NCBI GenBank assembly: GCA_021846325.1
Contig: JAJZBX010000010.1
Span: forward strand, 1 to 64,000
Length of the DNA stretch: 64,000 bases
From: Actinomycetes bacterium
GTDB taxonomy: Bacteria > Actinomycetota > Acidimicrobiia > Acidimicrobiales > RAAP-2
Direction of reading: 5' to 3'
The notes below the pieces were generated by a model, which made no database searches, was not told the DNA's origin, and worked only from the letters and a program-made list of their open reading frames with translations. Position numbers and translations under genes: made by a program. Of the stretch, positions 37,082-53,491 are shown in pieces; position 1 is the stretch's first letter; every line of letters starts with the position of its first letter.

Positions 37082-37966
37082 TTACTGAGACCCAGCCGGA
37101 CTCGCGGGGCCCCCGCGCGCCGGGTCGACCAGCCGCGTGAGGCCCTCTTGGACCATCGAGACGCAGAGCTCACCGGCCCGGTTGAAGAGGAAACCGCGCG
37201 CCAGGCCACGGCCACCGTGGGCGATCGGTGAGTCGGTGTCGTAGAGGAGCCACTGGTCGGCCCGCAGGTCGCGATGAAACCACATGCAGTGGTCGAGGCT
37301 GGCGCCCATGAAGGACCCGTCATCCCAGCGCACCGCGTGCGGCGCGAGAATGGCGTCGAAGAGGCTCATGTCGCTGGCGTAGGTCACGACGCCAGCGTGC
37401 AGTAGCGGGTCGTCGGGCAGGTCGCCGTCGGCTCGAATCCACAGTCGCTGTCGCGGCTCGCGGGCGCGCTGGGGACTCCACGGCAGCTCGCCGATGAAGC
37501 GCTGGTCGATGGGGTGGGGGCGGCGGAACCACTCGTCGATGACGCCGAACTCCGCCTGGACGCGCTCGGCCAGTGGCGCGATCGTTTCGGGGCCGGGAAC
37601 CTCGGGCATCGTGAACTGGTGCTCGAGGCTCACTTCGTCGACGTGAAAGCTGGCCTGCATGTTGTAGATCGCGCGGCCGTGCTGAATGGCGACGACCCGT
37701 CGGGTCGTGAAGCTGCGCCCGTCGCGGATCCGGTCGACCTCGTAGAGGATTGGCGTGCTCGGATCGCCGGGGCGAAGGAAGTACGAGTGCAGCGAGTGGA
37801 CCCGCCCACGCGCTACGGTGCGACCGGCCGCCACGAGGGCCTGGGCTGCCACCTGACCGCCGAAGGTGCGCTGACGCTCTTCCTTGGGGTGCTGGCCCCG
37901 GTAGGTGTTGACCTCGATAGTCTCCAAATCGAGCAGCGCGAGCAGGAAATCGAGGGCTTCGGACAT
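37082..37966 (-). CDS. tesB: Acyl-CoA thioesterase II (TesB)
   Basis: 294 residues with two hot-dog domains. Recognisable are RTFGGQVAAQALVAAGRTV, VHSLHSYFLRPGD, the catalytic-Asp region YASDMSLFDAIL and SLDHCMWFHRDLRAD. It hydrolyses acyl-CoA to free acid and CoA. CACAAT is 6 nt before the ATG. It reads away from gtrA. Confidence 0.93.
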   Translation of the reverse strand: MSEALDFLLALLDLETIEVNTYRGQHPKEERQRTFGGQVAAQALVAAGRTVARGRVHSLHSYFLRPGDPSTPILYEVDRIRDGRSFTTRRVVAIQHGRAIYNMQASFHVDEVSLEHQFTMPEVPGPETIAPLAERVQAEFGVIDEWFRRPHPIDQRFIGELPWSPQRAREPRQRLWIRADGDLPDDPLLHAGVVTYASDMSLFDAILAPHAVRWDDGSFMGASLDHCMWFHRDLRADQWLLYDTDSPIAHGGRGLARGFLFNRAGELCVSMVQEGLTRLVDPARGGPASPAGSQ

Positions 37967-38023
37967 GGACCCATTGTGGCACTCGGCCGGGGGCGAACCA
38001 CCCGGTCCGGTAGACTGGTCCGG

Positions 38024-38527
38024 ATGATCAATCGACTACGCGCCCTCTGGGCGTGGTCTAAGACGCACGAGGGTCGTAAGATCATCCGCTTCACCTCGGT
38101 CTCGGTCATCTCGACGATCGTGTCGTTCACGTCGATCTCGGTGCTCTACGGCTTTCACATCGTCAAGGGCGTCATCTACGCGACCGTCTACGGCAACCTG
38201 ATCGCCACCCTGCCGTCGTACTACCTCAACCGCACGTGGACGTGGGGCAAGCACGGCCGTAGCCACTTTCGCACCGAGATCGTTCCGTTCTGGCTGATGT
38301 CGTTCCTCGGCATCGGGGTGTCGATGCTCGGGGCCAGTTGGGCCAAGGGTGTGGTCAAGGATCACCACTGGGCCCACATCGTCAACACCGCGATCGTCTC
38401 GGGTACCAACCTGGTGAGTTTCGGTCTCTTCTGGGTGCTCAAGATGATGGTCTTCAACCGGATCTTCCACGACCACACCCTCGAGGAGATGGACGAGCAC
38501 CTGGCCGCCGAAGAGGCGCGCCGCTAG
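38024..38527 (+). CDS. GtrA-family membrane protein
   Basis: 167 residues from ATG 38024; the track's longer ORF runs back through tesB. Four membrane spans with the GtrA pattern IIRFTSVSVISTIVSF and NRTWTWGKHG. Family members are thought to move lipid-linked sugars for cell-surface glycosylation. TAGACT at 38011-38016 lies 7 nt before the ATG (leaderless). It converges on yajQ with a 4-bp overlap. Confidence 0.88.
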   Translation: MINRLRALWAWSKTHEGRKIIRFTSVSVISTIVSFTSISVLYGFHIVKGVIYATVYGNLIATLPSYYLNRTWTWGKHGRSHFRTEIVPFWLMSFLGIGVSMLGASWAKGVVKDHHWAHIVNTAIVSGTNLVSFGLFWVLKMMVFNRIFHDHTLEEMDEHLAAEEARR

Positions 38528-39012
38528 TCGCGAAAGTTCGTGAACTGCAAGGGCACCACGAGATCGGCGGCCTTGAGTCGAGCGATCGCGGCCTGGAGGT
38601 CGTCGCGCTGCTTGCCGGTGATGCGAACCTGGTCGCCCTGGATCGACGAACTGAGGTTCTTCAACCCCATTTCCTTGACGAGCTTGTTGATCTGCTTGCC
38701 CACCTCCTGGGAGATGCCCGCGCGCAGCGGGACGCGCTGACGGGCCGAGCCGTGGCTCGCGGTGTCGATCTTGCCCGGGTCGAGGGTCTTGAGTGAGACG
38801 TTGCGCTTCACGAGCTTTTCTTCGAGCAGCGTATAGAGCGCCCGCAGCCGGTCCTCGGTGCTGGCGCTCAGCGTGAGCACCTGGTCGGCCAGCTCCACGA
38901 CTGCGTTGGTGCCCTTGAAGTCGAAGCGGGTCGTCGCCTCGCGGTTGGCCTGGTCGACCGCGTTACGCACCTCCTGGAGGTCGATCTCGGACACGACGTC
39001 GAAACTGGGCAT
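38524..39012 (-). CDS. YajQ-family nucleotide-binding protein
   Basis: 162 residues, the typical length, beginning MPSFDVVSEIDLQEVRNAVD. The signature regions TRFDFKGTNAVVEL and GKQINKLVKEMGLKNLSSSI are present. Relatives bind nucleotides or cyclic di-GMP and RNA. TACGAT is 6 nt before the ATG. It is divergent from tRNA-Tyr. Confidence 0.93.
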   Translation of the reverse strand: MPSFDVVSEIDLQEVRNAVDQANREATTRFDFKGTNAVVELADQVLTLSASTEDRLRALYTLLEEKLVKRNVSLKTLDPGKIDTASHGSARQRVPLRAGISQEVGKQINKLVKEMGLKNLSSSIQGDQVRITGKQRDDLQAAIARLKAADLVVPLQFTNFRD

Positions 39013-39073
39013 GGCCCCATCGTAGAAGACGCTCGACGGACGGCGGGTGGTCGCGTCTTGTAGGATGCTCGGC

Positions 39074-39155
39074 GGGTCGGTGCCCGAGCGGCCAATGGGA
39101 TCTGGCTGTAAACCAGACGGCTTTGCCTACGGGGGTTCAAATCCCTCCCGGCCCA
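39074..39155 (+). tRNA. tRNA-Tyr (GTA)
   Basis: GGGTCGG pairs with CCGGCCC. The anticodon loop CTGTAAA inside TCTGG/CCAGA gives anticodon GTA. A long variable arm (class II) and GGTTCAAATCC T-loop are present. TAGGAT at 39061-39066 is the likely -10 box. Followed by CC but not a full CCA, then a strong hairpin. Confidence 0.93.
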
Positions 39156-39159
39156 CCGC

Positions 39160-39187
39160 GGCCGGCCCCGCTGCGGCGGGGCCGGCC
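39160..39187 (+). terminator. Hairpin after tRNA-Tyr
   Basis: GGCCGGCCCCGC and GCGGGGCCGGCC form a perfect 12-bp GC-only stem with a 4-nt loop, 4 nt after the tRNA. No T-run follows, as is common for actinobacterial terminators. Confidence 0.7.
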
Positions 39188-39227
39188 ACCGTGGTGCTCG
39201 CGAACGACGGGCGGGGAAAGGAGAGGC

Positions 39228-40991
39228 GTGCGTCGAGTCCAGCAGTTGGGCGTCCGCGTGCGCCACACCTACGAGGGCCTCGCCGAGAGGTTCGAGTCGG
39301 GCGTCCAGCTCCTCGAGCGCCGTTACACGCCACTCGGTCGCTTCTCGCCGGGACCCTTCGAGGGGTGGAGATTCCTCTGGCAGCCCGCCGTGCTCGGCCT
39401 CGTCGCGATGAGTCTCATCCTGGCCGGCGGCTCCTTTACCAACTCGCCCTTCAAGCTCGACATGACTGGGACGTGGTTCTTCGGCGAGCCCTCGGCGCGC
39501 GCCGTGGGCACCCCCAGCGAGACCAAGCTCATCGTCGCCATCGTGCTCACCTACGGTGGTCTGCTACTGCTGATGCGGGTCTGGCTGCGCTTGGCCGAGG
39601 TGATGAAGATCCACGCGGGCTCGCCCACCCGTCAACTGTGGCTGATGCTCGCCCTGTGGAGCCTGCCCATGATCATCGCGCCACCGATGTTCTCGCGTGA
39701 CGTCTTTAGCTACGCGGCCCAGGGCGAGATGACGAGCCACCACCTCAGCCCCTACATCTACGGCCCCTTCACCCTGGGCGCCGGTCCCTACGTGAACCCG
39801 GTCGATCCGCTATGGGGCAACGCCCCGGCGCCCTACGGGCCGCTCTTCCTCTTCCTCGACGGCAGCATCGCGCGTCTGACGAACCACAATCAGCTGGCCA
39901 CCGTCGTGGGCCTGCGGCTGCTGGAGGTCGTGGCGGTCGCGTTGATCGGCGTTGGTCTGACGATGCTCGCGCGAGGTCTCGGGCGCGATCCCGGTGAGGC
40001 CTTCGTCCTGGGTGCGATGAACCCCCTGGTCCTGCTCACCCTGATCGGCGGCGCCCACAACGACGCGATCATGACGGGCCTGCTGGTCATCGGCGTCGCG
40101 CTGGCGGTGCGACGACGACCGTGGTGGGCCCTGCTCTTCTGCTCGGCGGCGACGGCGATCAAGGCCCCGGCCGCACTCGGGCTGGCCTACGTCGCGTGGA
40201 CGTGGCTCGGGTCCACGGCGAGCCTGCGACAGCGAATCGTACCGATCCTCAAGGCGACGCTGGTGGCGGTACTGACCCTGGTCGTGTCGTCGTGGCTCGC
40301 GGGCTTCGGCTTCGGGTGGGTCAAAAACCTGCTCTCCAACGGGACCGTGCGTTCGTGGGCCGCCCCGGCGACCGCGGTGGGCATGGCGCTCGGCAACACC
40401 CTGCACGCCGTGGGACTGACCGGGATCTCGGTGACGTCGGTGCTGTCGGGTACCCGATTCGTGGGGCTGCTCATCGCGGGGATCTTCGCGCTGTGGCTGC
40501 TCTGGCGCAGCGAGGAGCGCGGCTGGGTTCGCTCGCTCGGGGTTTCGCTCATCCTCGTCGTCGAGCTGGGGCCGGTCGTGCAGCCCTGGTACCTCGCGTG
40601 GGGCCTGGTGCTGCTAGCCGCGAGCTACCGCGGCCGCGAGCACTTCTGGCTGCTCGCCCTGTCGATCACCGGACCCTTTATCGGGCTGCCCGGCGGACGC
40701 CAGCTCCTCGCCGGGCTCGTGCACGCCAACCCCTTGCTGATCGCCGTGGCGGTGGCGATCCTCGGTGGTGTCCTGGTCGCGCCGATGGGTCGGTGGACCC
40801 AGTGGTCGTGGCCCGAGCAGCGTGGCGCTGACGGTCTAGCCGCGATCGGCAATCACGTACTGGTACTCGACGACGTCAAGCCAGCGGCCGTGCTTGCGCC
40901 CCACCTCGATCTCGGTGCCCACGAGGGTGAACCCACACTTCTCGTGCAGGCGGATCGAGCCGTCGTTCTCCCCGACGATGCGGGCCATTAA
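39228..40991 (+). CDS. mptB: MptB-like polyprenol-phosphomannose alpha-1,6-mannosyltransferase
   Basis: 587 residues from GTG 39228, which has an AAAGGAGAGG site; the track's earlier start runs through the tRNA. About a dozen membrane spans are present. The GT-C loop FSRDVFSYAAQGEMTSHHLS and PAPYGPLFLFLDGS match the MptA/MptB family, which extends the mannan core of lipomannan using polyprenol-P-mannose. The last 50 or so residues lie opposite the GNAT gene and look like shadow coding, so the original stop may have been lost. Confidence 0.85.
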   Translation: MRRVQQLGVRVRHTYEGLAERFESGVQLLERRYTPLGRFSPGPFEGWRFLWQPAVLGLVAMSLILAGGSFTNSPFKLDMTGTWFFGEPSARAVGTPSETKLIVAIVLTYGGLLLLMRVWLRLAEVMKIHAGSPTRQLWLMLALWSLPMIIAPPMFSRDVFSYAAQGEMTSHHLSPYIYGPFTLGAGPYVNPVDPLWGNAPAPYGPLFLFLDGSIARLTNHNQLATVVGLRLLEVVAVALIGVGLTMLARGLGRDPGEAFVLGAMNPLVLLTLIGGAHNDAIMTGLLVIGVALAVRRRPWWALLFCSAATAIKAPAALGLAYVAWTWLGSTASLRQRIVPILKATLVAVLTLVVSSWLAGFGFGWVKNLLSNGTVRSWAAPATAVGMALGNTLHAVGLTGISVTSVLSGTRFVGLLIAGIFALWLLWRSEERGWVRSLGVSLILVVELGPVVQPWYLAWGLVLLAASYRGREHFWLLALSITGPFIGLPGGRQLLAGLVHANPLLIAVAVAILGGVLVAPMGRWTQWSWPEQRGADGLAAIGNHVLVLDDVKPAAVLAPHLDLGAHEGEPTLLVQADRAVVLPDDAGH

Positions 40992-41366
40992 CGCGTGGAA
41001 GCCTGACTCCTGGGCGACACCGATCAGCTGGCGTAGCAGTAGTTCGCCGACCCCGCGTCCGCGGGCCGCGCGGTGGACGTAGACGGAGTTCTCGACCGAG
41101 GTCCGGTAGGCCGGCCGGTCACGAAAGGGCGAGACGAGGGCGAAGCCCACGATGCGCTCGCCGCCGGCGCCCAGTTCGCCGACGTCGTCGTCGTCGTTGA
41201 CCGCCACCAGACAGGGGTGGGTTGCGCGGTGAGCCCGGATCCAGTCGACCTGCTCGTCGTAGGTCCTCGCCACCAGGTCGAAGGTCACCGTCGTCTCGAC
41301 AACTTCGGGATTGTAGATGTTCATCAGCGCCGACGCGTCGTCCTCGTCGACCAGGCGGATCCGCAT
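40836..41366 (-). CDS. GNAT-family N-acetyltransferase
   Basis: 176 residues from MRIRLVDEDDAS (ATG ends 41366); TACCCT lies 6 nt upstream, supporting this start over 41414. The pattern YNPEVVETTVTFD, SVYVHRAARGRGVGELLLRQL and LHEKCGFTLVG is that of phosphinothricin/L-amino-acid acetyltransferases; acetyl-CoA binds at RGRGVG. Substrate unknown. It overlaps the 3' end of mptB by 156 bp, tail to tail. Confidence 0.88.
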   Translation of the reverse strand: MRIRLVDEDDASALMNIYNPEVVETTVTFDLVARTYDEQVDWIRAHRATHPCLVAVNDDDDVGELGAGGERIVGFALVSPFRDRPAYRTSVENSVYVHRAARGRGVGELLLRQLIGVAQESGFHALMARIVGENDGSIRLHEKCGFTLVGTEIEVGRKHGRWLDVVEYQYVIADRG

Positions 41367-41447
41367 GGAGCCAGGGTAGTGCGGGCCGGGTGGAAAGGAT
41401 TGGCCCAGGGGCACTACAATTCCCCTTCGCGCCGATTGCGGCGTGTC

Positions 41448-41519
<72 letters not shown>

Positions 41520-41524
41520 CGCCA

Positions 41525-41601
41525 GGCGGCGTAGCTCAGGTGGTTAGAGCACACGGCTCATAATCGTGGTGTCGCGGGTTCGACTCCCGCCGCCGCTACC
41601 A
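41525..41601 (+). tRNA. tRNA-Met (CAT)
   Basis: GGCGGCG pairs with CGCCGCT (one G-U). Anticodon loop CTCATAA gives CAT. T-loop GGTTCGACTCC, encoded CCA. The acceptor and loop fit elongator Met rather than initiator; tRNA-Ile2 with modified C cannot be excluded by eye. 5 nt after tRNA-Thr. Confidence 0.88.
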
Positions 41602-41632
41602 GGCGGAGTACCGAGACGTTAAAGGAGTGGTG

Positions 41633-41797
41633 ATGGCCAAGAATGAGAAGCGGGTGCAGGTGACGCTGGCCTGCGAGGAGTGCAAGCGGCGCAACTACAT
41701 CACGATGAAGAACAAGGTCAACGACCGCGAGCGCATCGAGATGTCCAAGTACTGCCGGTTCGACCGGCGCCACACCACGCACAAAGAGACCCGCTAG
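41633..41797 (+). CDS. rpmG: 50S ribosomal protein L33
   Basis: 54 residues, below the ORF-track cutoff. It reads [20 protein letters not shown] and then RNYITMKNK, ending HTTHKETR. It has an AAAGGAG site. The zinc-type CxxC is present once (CEEC), with a later lone Cys (SKYCRF), so zinc binding may be partial. Position between tRNA-Met and tRNA-Trp before secE is the common bacterial arrangement. Confidence 0.93.
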   Translation: MAKNEKRVQVTLACEECKRRNYITMKNKVNDRERIEMSKYCRFDRRHTTHKETR

Positions 41798-41849
41798 GGG
41801 CTCGCCGGCGATGGTGGTAGGCTGGTATCTCCCTACGGCCGTCGGCCAG

Positions 41850-41922
41850 AGGGCAGTGGCTCAATTGGTAGAGCACCGGTCTCCAAAACCGGGGGTTGGG
41901 GGTTCGAGTCCCTCCTGCCCTG
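41850..41922 (+). tRNA. tRNA-Trp (CCA)
   Basis: AGGGCAG pairs with CTGCCCT. Anticodon loop CTCCAAA gives CCA for UGG. D-loop CAATTGGTA and T-loop GGTTCGAGTCC are normal. It directly precedes secE, a widely conserved order. Confidence 0.95.
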
Positions 41923-41970
41923 CTCGAAGAGTCCTTCGAACCGCAGTACGAGATAAGTGATCGAGACGAG

Positions 41971-42270
41971 ATGAACCGCGAACAGAAGCGCATGATGCAG
42001 CGACAGGGCCAGGTTGGCGCCGACGGTGCCGCCACGACTCGTCGCGCCACCACCGCCCAGGATCTCCAGCGCCGTCGCGGTCAACGCACCAAGCCCCGCC
42101 AGTTCCTGCGCGAGGTTCGCGACGAGATGCGCCAGGTCGCCTGGCCGAATCGCCCCGAGGTCATCAACTACACGACCATCGTCTTCTTTGTCCTGGTCTT
42201 TATGACCGCACTGATCTTCGGACTGGGCGCCGGGTTCTCCAAGTTCGTCACGTTCTTCTTCCAGAAGTAG
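41971..42270 (+). CDS. secE: Preprotein translocase subunit SecE
   Basis: 99 residues from MNREQKRMMQ. The cytoplasmic N-terminus is extended and basic; the conserved amphipathic helix (FLREVRDEMRQVAWPNRPEV) and single membrane span (TIVFFVLVFMTALIFGLG) are present. SecE clamps SecY in the translocon. The longer ORF start lies inside tRNA-Trp. nusG follows 5 nt later. Confidence 0.93.
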   Translation: MNREQKRMMQRQGQVGADGAATTRRATTAQDLQRRRGQRTKPRQFLREVRDEMRQVAWPNRPEVINYTTIVFFVLVFMTALIFGLGAGFSKFVTFFFQK

Positions 42271-42275
42271 GCACC

Positions 42276-42911
42276 ATGAGCGACATCTCCACGACCGACG
42301 ACGACCACGACCTCGAGGACGAGGTCTTCGAGGACGTCACCGAGGCCGTCGAGAGCGCCTTTGAGCGTCCCGGCCGCTGGTACATCGTGCACACCTTCGC
42401 CGGTCACGAGCAGAAGGTCATCGGGGCGCTGAACAACATCATCAAGAGTCGCGAGCTGGGCGACAGCATCTACGAGATCTATCTGCCCGAAGAGGACGTG
42501 ACCGAGTTCAAGGGCGGCAAGAAAGTCACCGTCTCGAAGCGGATGTTCCCGAGCTACCTGCTGGTGCGCTGCGAGCCCGATCCGGAGATCTTCTACGTCA
42601 TCGGCTCGACGCCCGGGGTGACGGGCTTCGTGGGCGCTGAGAAGACCCGTCCGACCGCCTTGACGCGCGCCGAGGTCGACAACATCATTCGTCCCCACGT
42701 CGAGGGGGCCGAGCCGACCCAGAAGCGACGCCTGCCGACCCACGAGTTCGAGGTCAACGACACCGTGCAGATCAAGACGGGACCGTTCGCGACCTTCTCG
42801 GGCCACGTGGCCGAGATCAACGAGGACCAACTCAAGGTCAAGGTGCTCGTCGACATCTTTGGTCGCGAGACCCCGGTGGAGCTCGACTTCACCCAGGTCA
42901 CCAAGCTCTAG
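42276..42911 (+). CDS. nusG: Transcription antitermination factor NusG
   Basis: 211 residues. An acidic N-terminal extension of about 30 residues precedes the NGN domain ([27 protein letters not shown]), which binds the RNA polymerase clamp. A KOW domain follows at the C-terminus ([18 protein letters not shown]), which binds Rho or S10. Cotranscribed with secE. Confidence 0.96.
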   Translation: MSDISTTDDDHDLEDEVFEDVTEAVESAFERPGRWYIVHTFAGHEQKVIGALNNIIKSRELGDSIYEIYLPEEDVTEFKGGKKVTVSKRMFPSYLLVRCEPDPEIFYVIGSTPGVTGFVGAEKTRPTALTRAEVDNIIRPHVEGAEPTQKRRLPTHEFEVNDTVQIKTGPFATFSGHVAEINEDQLKVKVLVDIFGRETPVELDFTQVTKL

Positions 42912-42928
42912 GACCTAAGGAGAACACC

Positions 42929-43354
42929 ATGGCAAAGAAGATCACCGCGGTCGTGAAGATCCAGCTCGACGCGGGCGCGGCGACGCCCGCGCCGCCGGTG
43001 GGCACCGCGCTCGGGCCACACGGCATCCAGACGATGGAGTTCTGCAAGCAGTACAACGCCGCCACCGAGTCGATGCGCGGTACCGTCATCCCGGTCGATA
43101 TCACGATCTACGAGGACCGCTCCTTCACCTTCGTCCTGAAGACGCCGCCCACGCCGGTGCTGCTGCGTCAGGCCGCGGGCGTGGCCAAGGGCGCCAAGAC
43201 CGCCGGGCGCGAGACCGTGGCCTCGGTGACGATGGATCAGATCGAAGAGATCGCTACGACCAAGCTCAAGGACCTCAACACGGACGACCTCGAGATGGCC
43301 AAGCTTCAAGTGGCGGGCACGGCCCGCTCCATGGGCATCGCGGTGGCGGGCTAG
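42929..43354 (+). CDS. rplK: 50S ribosomal protein L11
   Basis: 141 residues with an AAGGAG site. The N-terminal domain has the proline-rich switch ([18 protein letters not shown]) and the C-terminal domain binds 23S rRNA in the GTPase centre. Full length, first gene of the L11-L1 pair. Confidence 0.97.
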   Translation: MAKKITAVVKIQLDAGAATPAPPVGTALGPHGIQTMEFCKQYNAATESMRGTVIPVDITIYEDRSFTFVLKTPPTPVLLRQAAGVAKGAKTAGRETVASVTMDQIEEIATTKLKDLNTDDLEMAKLQVAGTARSMGIAVAG

Positions 43355-43363
43355 GAGAGAGCA

Positions 43364-44080
43364 ATGAAGCACGGCAAGAAGTACCTACAGGCCTTGTCCC
43401 AGGTGGACCGCGAGTCGGCGGTCGGCGTCACTGAGGCCGTCGAGCGGGTCAAGACGCTCGCTAGCGCTAAGTTCGACGAGACGGTGGAGCTCGCGGTGCG
43501 ACTCGGGGTCGACCCGCGTCGCGCCGAGCAGATCGTGCGCGGCACGCTCTCGCTGCCCGCGGGGACCGGCAAGACGAACCGGATCGTGGTCTTCGCCGCC
43601 GGTGAGGCGGCCCAGGCGGCCCGCGACGCCGGAGCCGACGAGGTGGGCGCCGACGACCTGGTCGCCCGCGTCGCCGGTGGCTTCCTCGACTTCGACGTGG
43701 CAATCGCCACGCCCGACATGATGGGCAAGGTCGGGGGACTCGGCCGCGTCCTCGGTCCGCGTGGCCTCATGCCCAACCCCAAGACCGGCACGGTCACCGT
43801 GGACGTCGCGCGGGCGGTGAGCGAGTTCAAGGGCGGACGGGTCGAGTACCGCACCGACAAGGTTGGCAACGTGCAACTTCGCGTGGGCAAGGTGAGTTTT
43901 GCCAGCGCCGACCTGGTGCGCAACGTGCACGCGGTGATCGACGAGTTGGTTCGCGTGAAGCCCTCGAGCGCGAAGGGCCGGTACCTGTTGAGCGTCACGC
44001 TCTCGTCGACGATGGGTCCGGGGGTCAAGATTGACCCGGCGAGCAGCCGCGAGGCTGACGAGGCGCTGGCTTCGGCCTAG
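43364..44080 (+). CDS. rplA: 50S ribosomal protein L1
   Basis: 238 residues. It contains the L1 core ([32 protein letters not shown]). L1 forms the L1 stalk and in many bacteria represses its own operon by binding the mRNA; no obvious L1 site was picked out here. AGGAGAG site. Confidence 0.97.
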   Translation: MKHGKKYLQALSQVDRESAVGVTEAVERVKTLASAKFDETVELAVRLGVDPRRAEQIVRGTLSLPAGTGKTNRIVVFAAGEAAQAARDAGADEVGADDLVARVAGGFLDFDVAIATPDMMGKVGGLGRVLGPRGLMPNPKTGTVTVDVARAVSEFKGGRVEYRTDKVGNVQLRVGKVSFASADLVRNVHAVIDELVRVKPSSAKGRYLLSVTLSSTMGPGVKIDPASSREADEALASA

Positions 44081-44083
44081 GTT

Positions 44084-44113
44084 TTGCGCGATCGAGGGCT
44101 CGCGCGCTAGCAT
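44084..44113 (+). promoter_or_regulatory. Promoter of rplJ-rplL
   Basis: TTGCGC (44084-44089), 18 bp, then TAGCAT (44108-44113). The same -35 hexamer and spacing recur before rplC. Transcription from about 44120 would include the L10 leader. A 7-bp GC hairpin (GGCGCCC/GGGCGCC) lies at 44122-44137. Confidence 0.5.
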
Positions 44114-44157
44114 CGTGACCCGGCGCCCGCGGGCGCCACAGTCGTAGAAGAACGCCG

Positions 44158-44242
44158 AAGACATCCGGTGGGGGAAACCCCTCAAGGGACCAGACGGTCC
44201 GCCTGACGAGGAGTTCGAGGGGCCGCGCCCTTCGGATGTCTT
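44158..44242 (+). promoter_or_regulatory. L10 leader (autoregulatory mRNA structure)
   Basis: AAGACATCCG at 44158-44167 pairs perfectly with CGGATGTCTT at 44233-44242, enclosing a branched region with GGGGAAACCCC and GGACCAGACGGTCC hairpins. This is the layout of the L10 leader, to which the L10-(L7/L12) complex binds to repress rplJL translation. It lies 34 nt before the rplJ ATG. Confidence 0.75.
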
Positions 44243-44276
44243 GGCCCGCACCGGGCGGCATCCGGAGAGGAGCACC

Positions 44277-44993
44277 ATGAGCAAGGTTCGTCCCGAGAAG
44301 ATCGCCACCGTCGACGAGGTGTCCTCGCGCGTGTCGTCCACCACGACCGCGGTCGTGACGGAGTATCGGGGTCTCACCGTCGCCCAGATCTCGACCCTGC
44401 GACGCAGACTGCGATCGCTCGACGCCGACTACAAGGTCTTTAAGAACACCCTCGTTCGCCGCGCGATCGCCGGCACCGCGGTCGAACCGATCAGTGCCTT
44501 CCTGGAGGGCCCGACGGCGATCGCCTTCGTCCACGGGGACGTCTCGGCGGTCGCCAAGGCCCTGCGTGATTTCACCAAGGAAGCGCCGGCCCTGGTGGTC
44601 AAGGGCGGCGTGCTCGACGGCCGGGCGCTGTCGTCCAAGGAGTTGGGCGTGCTCGCTGACCTGCCGAGCCGTGACGCGTTGCTCGCCCAACTCGCCGGAC
44701 TGCTCGCGTCGCCCCTTCGCACCATGGCCGGCCTGTTGAAGGCCGTGCCGCAGAACCTCGCCTACGGCCTCGCGGCCCTGATCGACAGCCGCGGTGGTTC
44801 CGCCGTGGCGTCGACCGAGTCGCTGGCCACCGAGACTCCGGCCGGGGTCGAGGACGCCGCACCCGCGGCGAGCGACGACGCCGCGGCACCCGTCGCGGCA
44901 GTCGCGGATGACGCGGCAGCTAGCGCCGTCGCCGAGTCCGAAGCCCCCGAGGCGCCCGCCGTGGACGCCGCGAACGAAGAACCGGCCGAATAA
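44277..44993 (+). CDS. rplJ: 50S ribosomal protein L10 with acidic tail
   Basis: 238 residues from MSKVRPEKIATVDE with a GAGAGGAG site. The L10 core (about 1-175) has the rRNA-binding domain (TAVVTEYRGLTVAQISTLRR) and the helix that carries L7/L12 dimers. The last 60 residues are an Ala/Glu/Asp-rich extension absent from most homologues. L10 also represses its own mRNA through the leader upstream. Confidence 0.95.
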   Translation: MSKVRPEKIATVDEVSSRVSSTTTAVVTEYRGLTVAQISTLRRRLRSLDADYKVFKNTLVRRAIAGTAVEPISAFLEGPTAIAFVHGDVSAVAKALRDFTKEAPALVVKGGVLDGRALSSKELGVLADLPSRDALLAQLAGLLASPLRTMAGLLKAVPQNLAYGLAALIDSRGGSAVASTESLATETPAGVEDAAPAASDDAAAPVAAVADDAAASAVAESEAPEAPAVDAANEEPAE

Positions 44994-45020
44994 CCACCAC
45001 GAAAGAGAGAAGGAGACATC

Positions 45021-45410
45021 ATGGCTGCATCACTGACGAAGGAGCAGATTCTCGACGGGATCGCCGAGTTGACGGTCATCGAGCTGAGTGAACTGCTGAA
45101 GGAGTTTGAAGAGAAGTTCGGCGTCACCGCGGCGGCCCCCGTGGCCGTCGCCGCACCGGCCGCGTCCGGTGGCGGGGCCGACGAGCCCGTCGAGGAGAAG
45201 AGCGACTTCGACGTCATCCTCGTCAGCGGCGGTGAGAAGAAGATTCAGGTCATCAAGGAAGTGCGCGCGCTGACGAGCCTGGGTCTAAAGGAAGCCAAGG
45301 ACCTCGTGGACGGGGCGCCTAAGCCCGTGCTGGAGAAGGTATCCAAGGGCGACGCCGAAAAGGCCAAGGCCGCCCTCGAGGGCGCCGGCGCCACCGTCGA
45401 ACTGAAGTAA
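45021..45410 (+). CDS. rplL: 50S ribosomal protein L7/L12
   Basis: 129 residues with an AAGGAG site. N-terminal dimerisation helices ([19 protein letters not shown]), an alanine/proline hinge and the C-terminal factor-binding domain ([20 protein letters not shown]) are complete. Multiple copies form the ribosomal stalk that recruits EF-Tu and EF-G. Confidence 0.97.
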   Translation: MAASLTKEQILDGIAELTVIELSELLKEFEEKFGVTAAAPVAVAAPAASGGGADEPVEEKSDFDVILVSGGEKKIQVIKEVRALTSLGLKEAKDLVDGAPKPVLEKVSKGDAEKAKAALEGAGATVELK

Positions 45411-45422
45411 CCACGCACGACG

Positions 45423-45462
45423 CGGTTCGGGCCCGACGCCTCGGTCGGTCGGGCCCGAACCG
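45423..45462 (+). terminator. Attenuator/terminator between rplL and rpoB
   Basis: CGGTTCGGGCCCGAC at 45423-45437 and GTCGGGCCCGAACCG at 45448-45462 form a perfect 15-bp stem with a 10-nt loop, 12 nt after rplL. A partial terminator here is usual and lowers rpoBC expression relative to stalk protein. Confidence 0.8.
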
Positions 45463-45476
45463 ATTCCCCGAGGTAC

Positions 45477-45505
45477 TTGACCTTGGGGGCGAAGTTGCCT
45501 AACGT
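45477..45505 (+). promoter_or_regulatory. Candidate rpoBC promoter
   Basis: TTGACC (45477-45482), 17 bp, TAACGT (45500-45505), directly after the terminator. It leaves about 175 nt of leader before rpoB, in which I see no further feature beyond the AGGAGG-like site at 45674. Confidence 0.4.
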
Positions 45506-45686
45506 GGCCCCAACCGCTTTGCGGCCGCGTATCCCCTAGGGGGCGCCACTTGCGCATTGCCCGTCGGAGCGACTAGAGTCGTAAGACCGTGCCCGTGCGT
45601 TCCGCTTCGTCGTCCCCTGTTGTCGTCGTCGCAGTCGCGCTGACGCGCTGCCTGGTTCACCCACCCACCACACGGAGGTTAGACCG

Positions 45687-53395
<7,709 letters not shown>

Positions 53396-53400
53396 GCGGT

Positions 53401-53430
53401 TTGCCGTTGACGGCCGCTGTGTCGTAGAAT
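53401..53430 (+). promoter_or_regulatory. Candidate promoter of the str operon
   Basis: TTGCCG (53401-53406), 18 bp, TAGAAT (53425-53430), just after the rpoC stop and 61 nt before the rpsL start. A second TTGACA at 53429 has no matching -10. Confidence 0.45.
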
Positions 53431-53491
53431 TGACAGTCCGCGTGCCGACGTCGTCGGCTTCGAGTCGTAGTACACCGAGAAGAGGTTTCGC

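Noticed and set aside
37514-38023. N-terminal extension of the GtrA protein (337-aa ORF)
   Set aside because: It is the shadow of tesB; the leaderless box before 38024 and the family length support the shorter form.
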